From: a bacterium
GTDB lineage: Bacteria; Margulisbacteria; Marinamargulisbacteria; JABGVJ01
Direction of reading: 5' to 3'
DNA: 32,666 nt
Assembly: GCA_018646105.1 (NCBI GenBank)
Contig: JABGVJ010000096.1
Coordinates: 1 to 32,666, forward strand
Shown: positions 32,028 to 32,666 of the stretch, in pieces
Layout of the letters: each line of letters begins with the position of its first letter
Numbering within the stretch: the first letter of the stretch is position 1
Position numbers and translations under genes: made by a program
The notes under the pieces: model-generated
Told to the model about the DNA's origin: nothing
Seen by the model: only the letters and a program-made list of their open reading frames with translations
Databases searched by the model: none

Positions 32028-32666
<639 letters not shown>

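Overview
The window reads as a stretch of bacterial chromosome from an AT-rich, probably anaerobic, fermentative organism. The signs are acetate kinase with phosphotransacetylase (acetate-forming ATP synthesis), a free-standing anaerobic ribonucleotide reductase glycyl-radical domain, and a complete type II fatty acid cluster. Shine-Dalgarno sites (AGGAG type) and sigma-70-like promoters are easy to see. Genes are mostly full-length and tightly packed. There is no phage, IS element or CRISPR array. The lineage cannot be fixed from this window; an uncultured anaerobic phylum such as Margulisbacteria or Elusimicrobia would fit, but that is a guess.

Region 1 (1-5888) starts with the 3' end of an acetolactate synthase on the plus strand. 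It then holds one long minus-strand operon, transcribed rpmH-rnpA-yidD-yidC-jag-mnmE-pta-ackA, from a strong promoter at 5996-6024. The classical origin-proximal block is present, but dnaA is not next to it in this window. Region 2 (6046-10529, minus strand) holds uvrA followed by a membrane PASTA protein whose kinase domain has lost its catalytic residues. Region 3 (10746-14493, plus strand) is the accessory part: an orphan MacB/LolD-type ABC ATPase, a degenerate receiver-like protein, a tiny Ser/Thr/Gly-rich lipoprotein, a 561-residue secreted protein of unknown function, the 46-residue glycyl-radical protein and a 50-residue membrane protein. Three of these small genes are easily missed.

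Region 4 (14636-17006, plus strand) is the translation set rpmE-prfA-prmC, with an unusual Lys-rich extension on bL31. Region 5 (17026-18922) is a divergent pair: a GNAT acetyltransferase and an ACT-domain-like protein. Region 6 (18952-23588, minus strand) is PBP1A-trxB-lysS; the PBP1A gene appears to start at a CTG codon. Region 7 (23686-25193, plus strand) is tRNA-Leu(UAA) followed 24 nt later by a fused PgsA-PssA phospholipid enzyme.

Region 8 (25207-31661, minus strand) is the rpmF-plsX-fabH-fabD-fabG-acpP-fabF-rnhB-yraN run, driven by a strong promoter at 31759-31787. The window closes with a GC-rich inverted repeat and the first 212 codons of enolase on the plus strand.

The most unusual items are the PgsA-PssA fusion, the PASTA pseudokinase, the stand-alone glycyl-radical domain, the CTG start of PBP1A, and the accessory cluster of secreted or tiny proteins.
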